64,000 nt of DNA from Pantoea sp. alder81 (lineage in GTDB: Bacteria > Pseudomonadota > Gammaproteobacteria > Enterobacterales > Enterobacteriaceae): assembly GCF_020179835.1 (NCBI RefSeq), contig NZ_JAIUDA010000004.1:124001-188000 (forward strand). Direction: 5' to 3'. The notes under the pieces were generated by a model, which saw nothing but the letters and a program-made list of their open reading frames with translations, was not told where the DNA came from and did no database searches. A program made the position numbers and the translations under genes. Positions 63,924 to 64,000 of this stretch are shown piece by piece. Every line of letters starts with the position of its first letter. The first letter of the stretch is position 1.

Positions 63924-64000
63924 CTGCTTTCCCTGACCAGCGACAAGATCTGATTCGACAAATTTTGCGCGACCAGGGCCGGGTTGTATGTACTGAACTT
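63911..64000 (+). CDS. DeoR-family transcriptional regulator (N-terminal part only)
   Basis: Thirty codons before the right edge. A TTG start at 63911 with AAGAGG seven bases upstream gives LLDYAAFPDQRQDLIRQILR and then DQGRVVCTEL, the first helices of a DeoR winged helix-turn-helix (compare the ERQ-x-I-L-x-L-L pattern). Divergent from the YbjJ-like MFS gene. The rest lies outside the window, so the effector domain is unknown. Confidence 0.7.
   Translation, partial: MLDYAAFPDQRQDLIRQILRDQGRVVCTEL

Overview
The window looks like chromosomal DNA of a plant- or insect-associated enterobacterium, most likely Erwiniaceae (Pantoea/Erwinia-like). This is inferred from close enterobacterial orthologues (ProP, PckA, BamA, YhbO, YfeJ), a moderate GC content, and a dense array of sugar, peptide and organic-acid uptake operons next to a periplasmic gluconate-dehydrogenase-type complex. 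I saw no rRNA, tRNA, CRISPR array, transposase or phage gene. The DNA is accessory metabolism arranged as regulator plus operon modules.

Layout. 1-0.9 kb: end of a membrane-bound sugar/gluconate dehydrogenase operon, truncated at the window edge. 1.4-5.6 kb: a LacI regulator with an inositol-dehydrogenase-like gene, then a pirin/LysR pair. 5.6-5.9 kb: an intergenic region packed with strong nested inverted repeats (candidate structured RNA or repeat element). 5.9-7.1 kb: an efflux MFS gene. 7.4-16.2 kb: two divergent operons encoding a glutathione/dipeptide-type ABC importer, a ROK sugar kinase, a ROK regulator and an M81 (MlrC-like) metallopeptidase. 16.2-19.8 kb: an orphan antitoxin-like gene with four 9-bp iterons, a hexapeptide acyltransferase, a tautomerase/CMD-family pair under a divergent LysR gene, and an acetyltransferase. 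19.8-27.3 kb: a catabolic cluster with a tripartite tricarboxylate transporter (TctA/B/C), an NtaA-type FMN monooxygenase, an MmgE/PrpD protein, an RraA-family aldolase and an unpaired amino-acid-type binding protein. 27.2-33.7 kb: a ROK-controlled sugar ABC importer with a PfkB kinase.

33.9-36.3 kb: a stand-alone full-length BamA paralogue. 36.5-41.6 kb: three regulator/target units (DHA2-type MFS with an XRE/MmyB regulator, LysR with an MDR oxidoreductase, and yhbO). 42.0-42.6 kb: an AT-rich orphan lipoprotein. 42.8-49.9 kb: a complete non-phosphorylative L-fucose operon (fucose to pyruvate plus lactate) with a FucP transporter and a GntR regulator. 49.9-52.6 kb: a HypT-like LysR gene divergent from pckA, away from the usual pckA neighbours. 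52.8-54.0 kb: a TetR/glutathione-transferase pair with a clear operator. 54.3-57.5 kb: yfeJ, a PtsJ-like MocR regulator, a YggS-family paralogue and a small unknown gene, probably a vitamin-B6-linked module. 57.6-62.1 kb: glutathione peroxidase, a chromosomal qnr gene with an exact LexA box, proP and an MscS-type channel. 62.2-64 kb: a VOC protein, a YbjJ-like MFS gene and the first 30 codons of a DeoR-family regulator.

The clusters most worth following up are the NtaA/Tct/PrpD/RraA cluster (inferred aminopolycarboxylate or related polycarboxylate catabolism), the M81/ROK/ABC system (inferred scavenging of amide-linked amino-sugar or peptide conjugates), the structured region at 5651-5860, the extra BamA and the SOS-controlled qnr.
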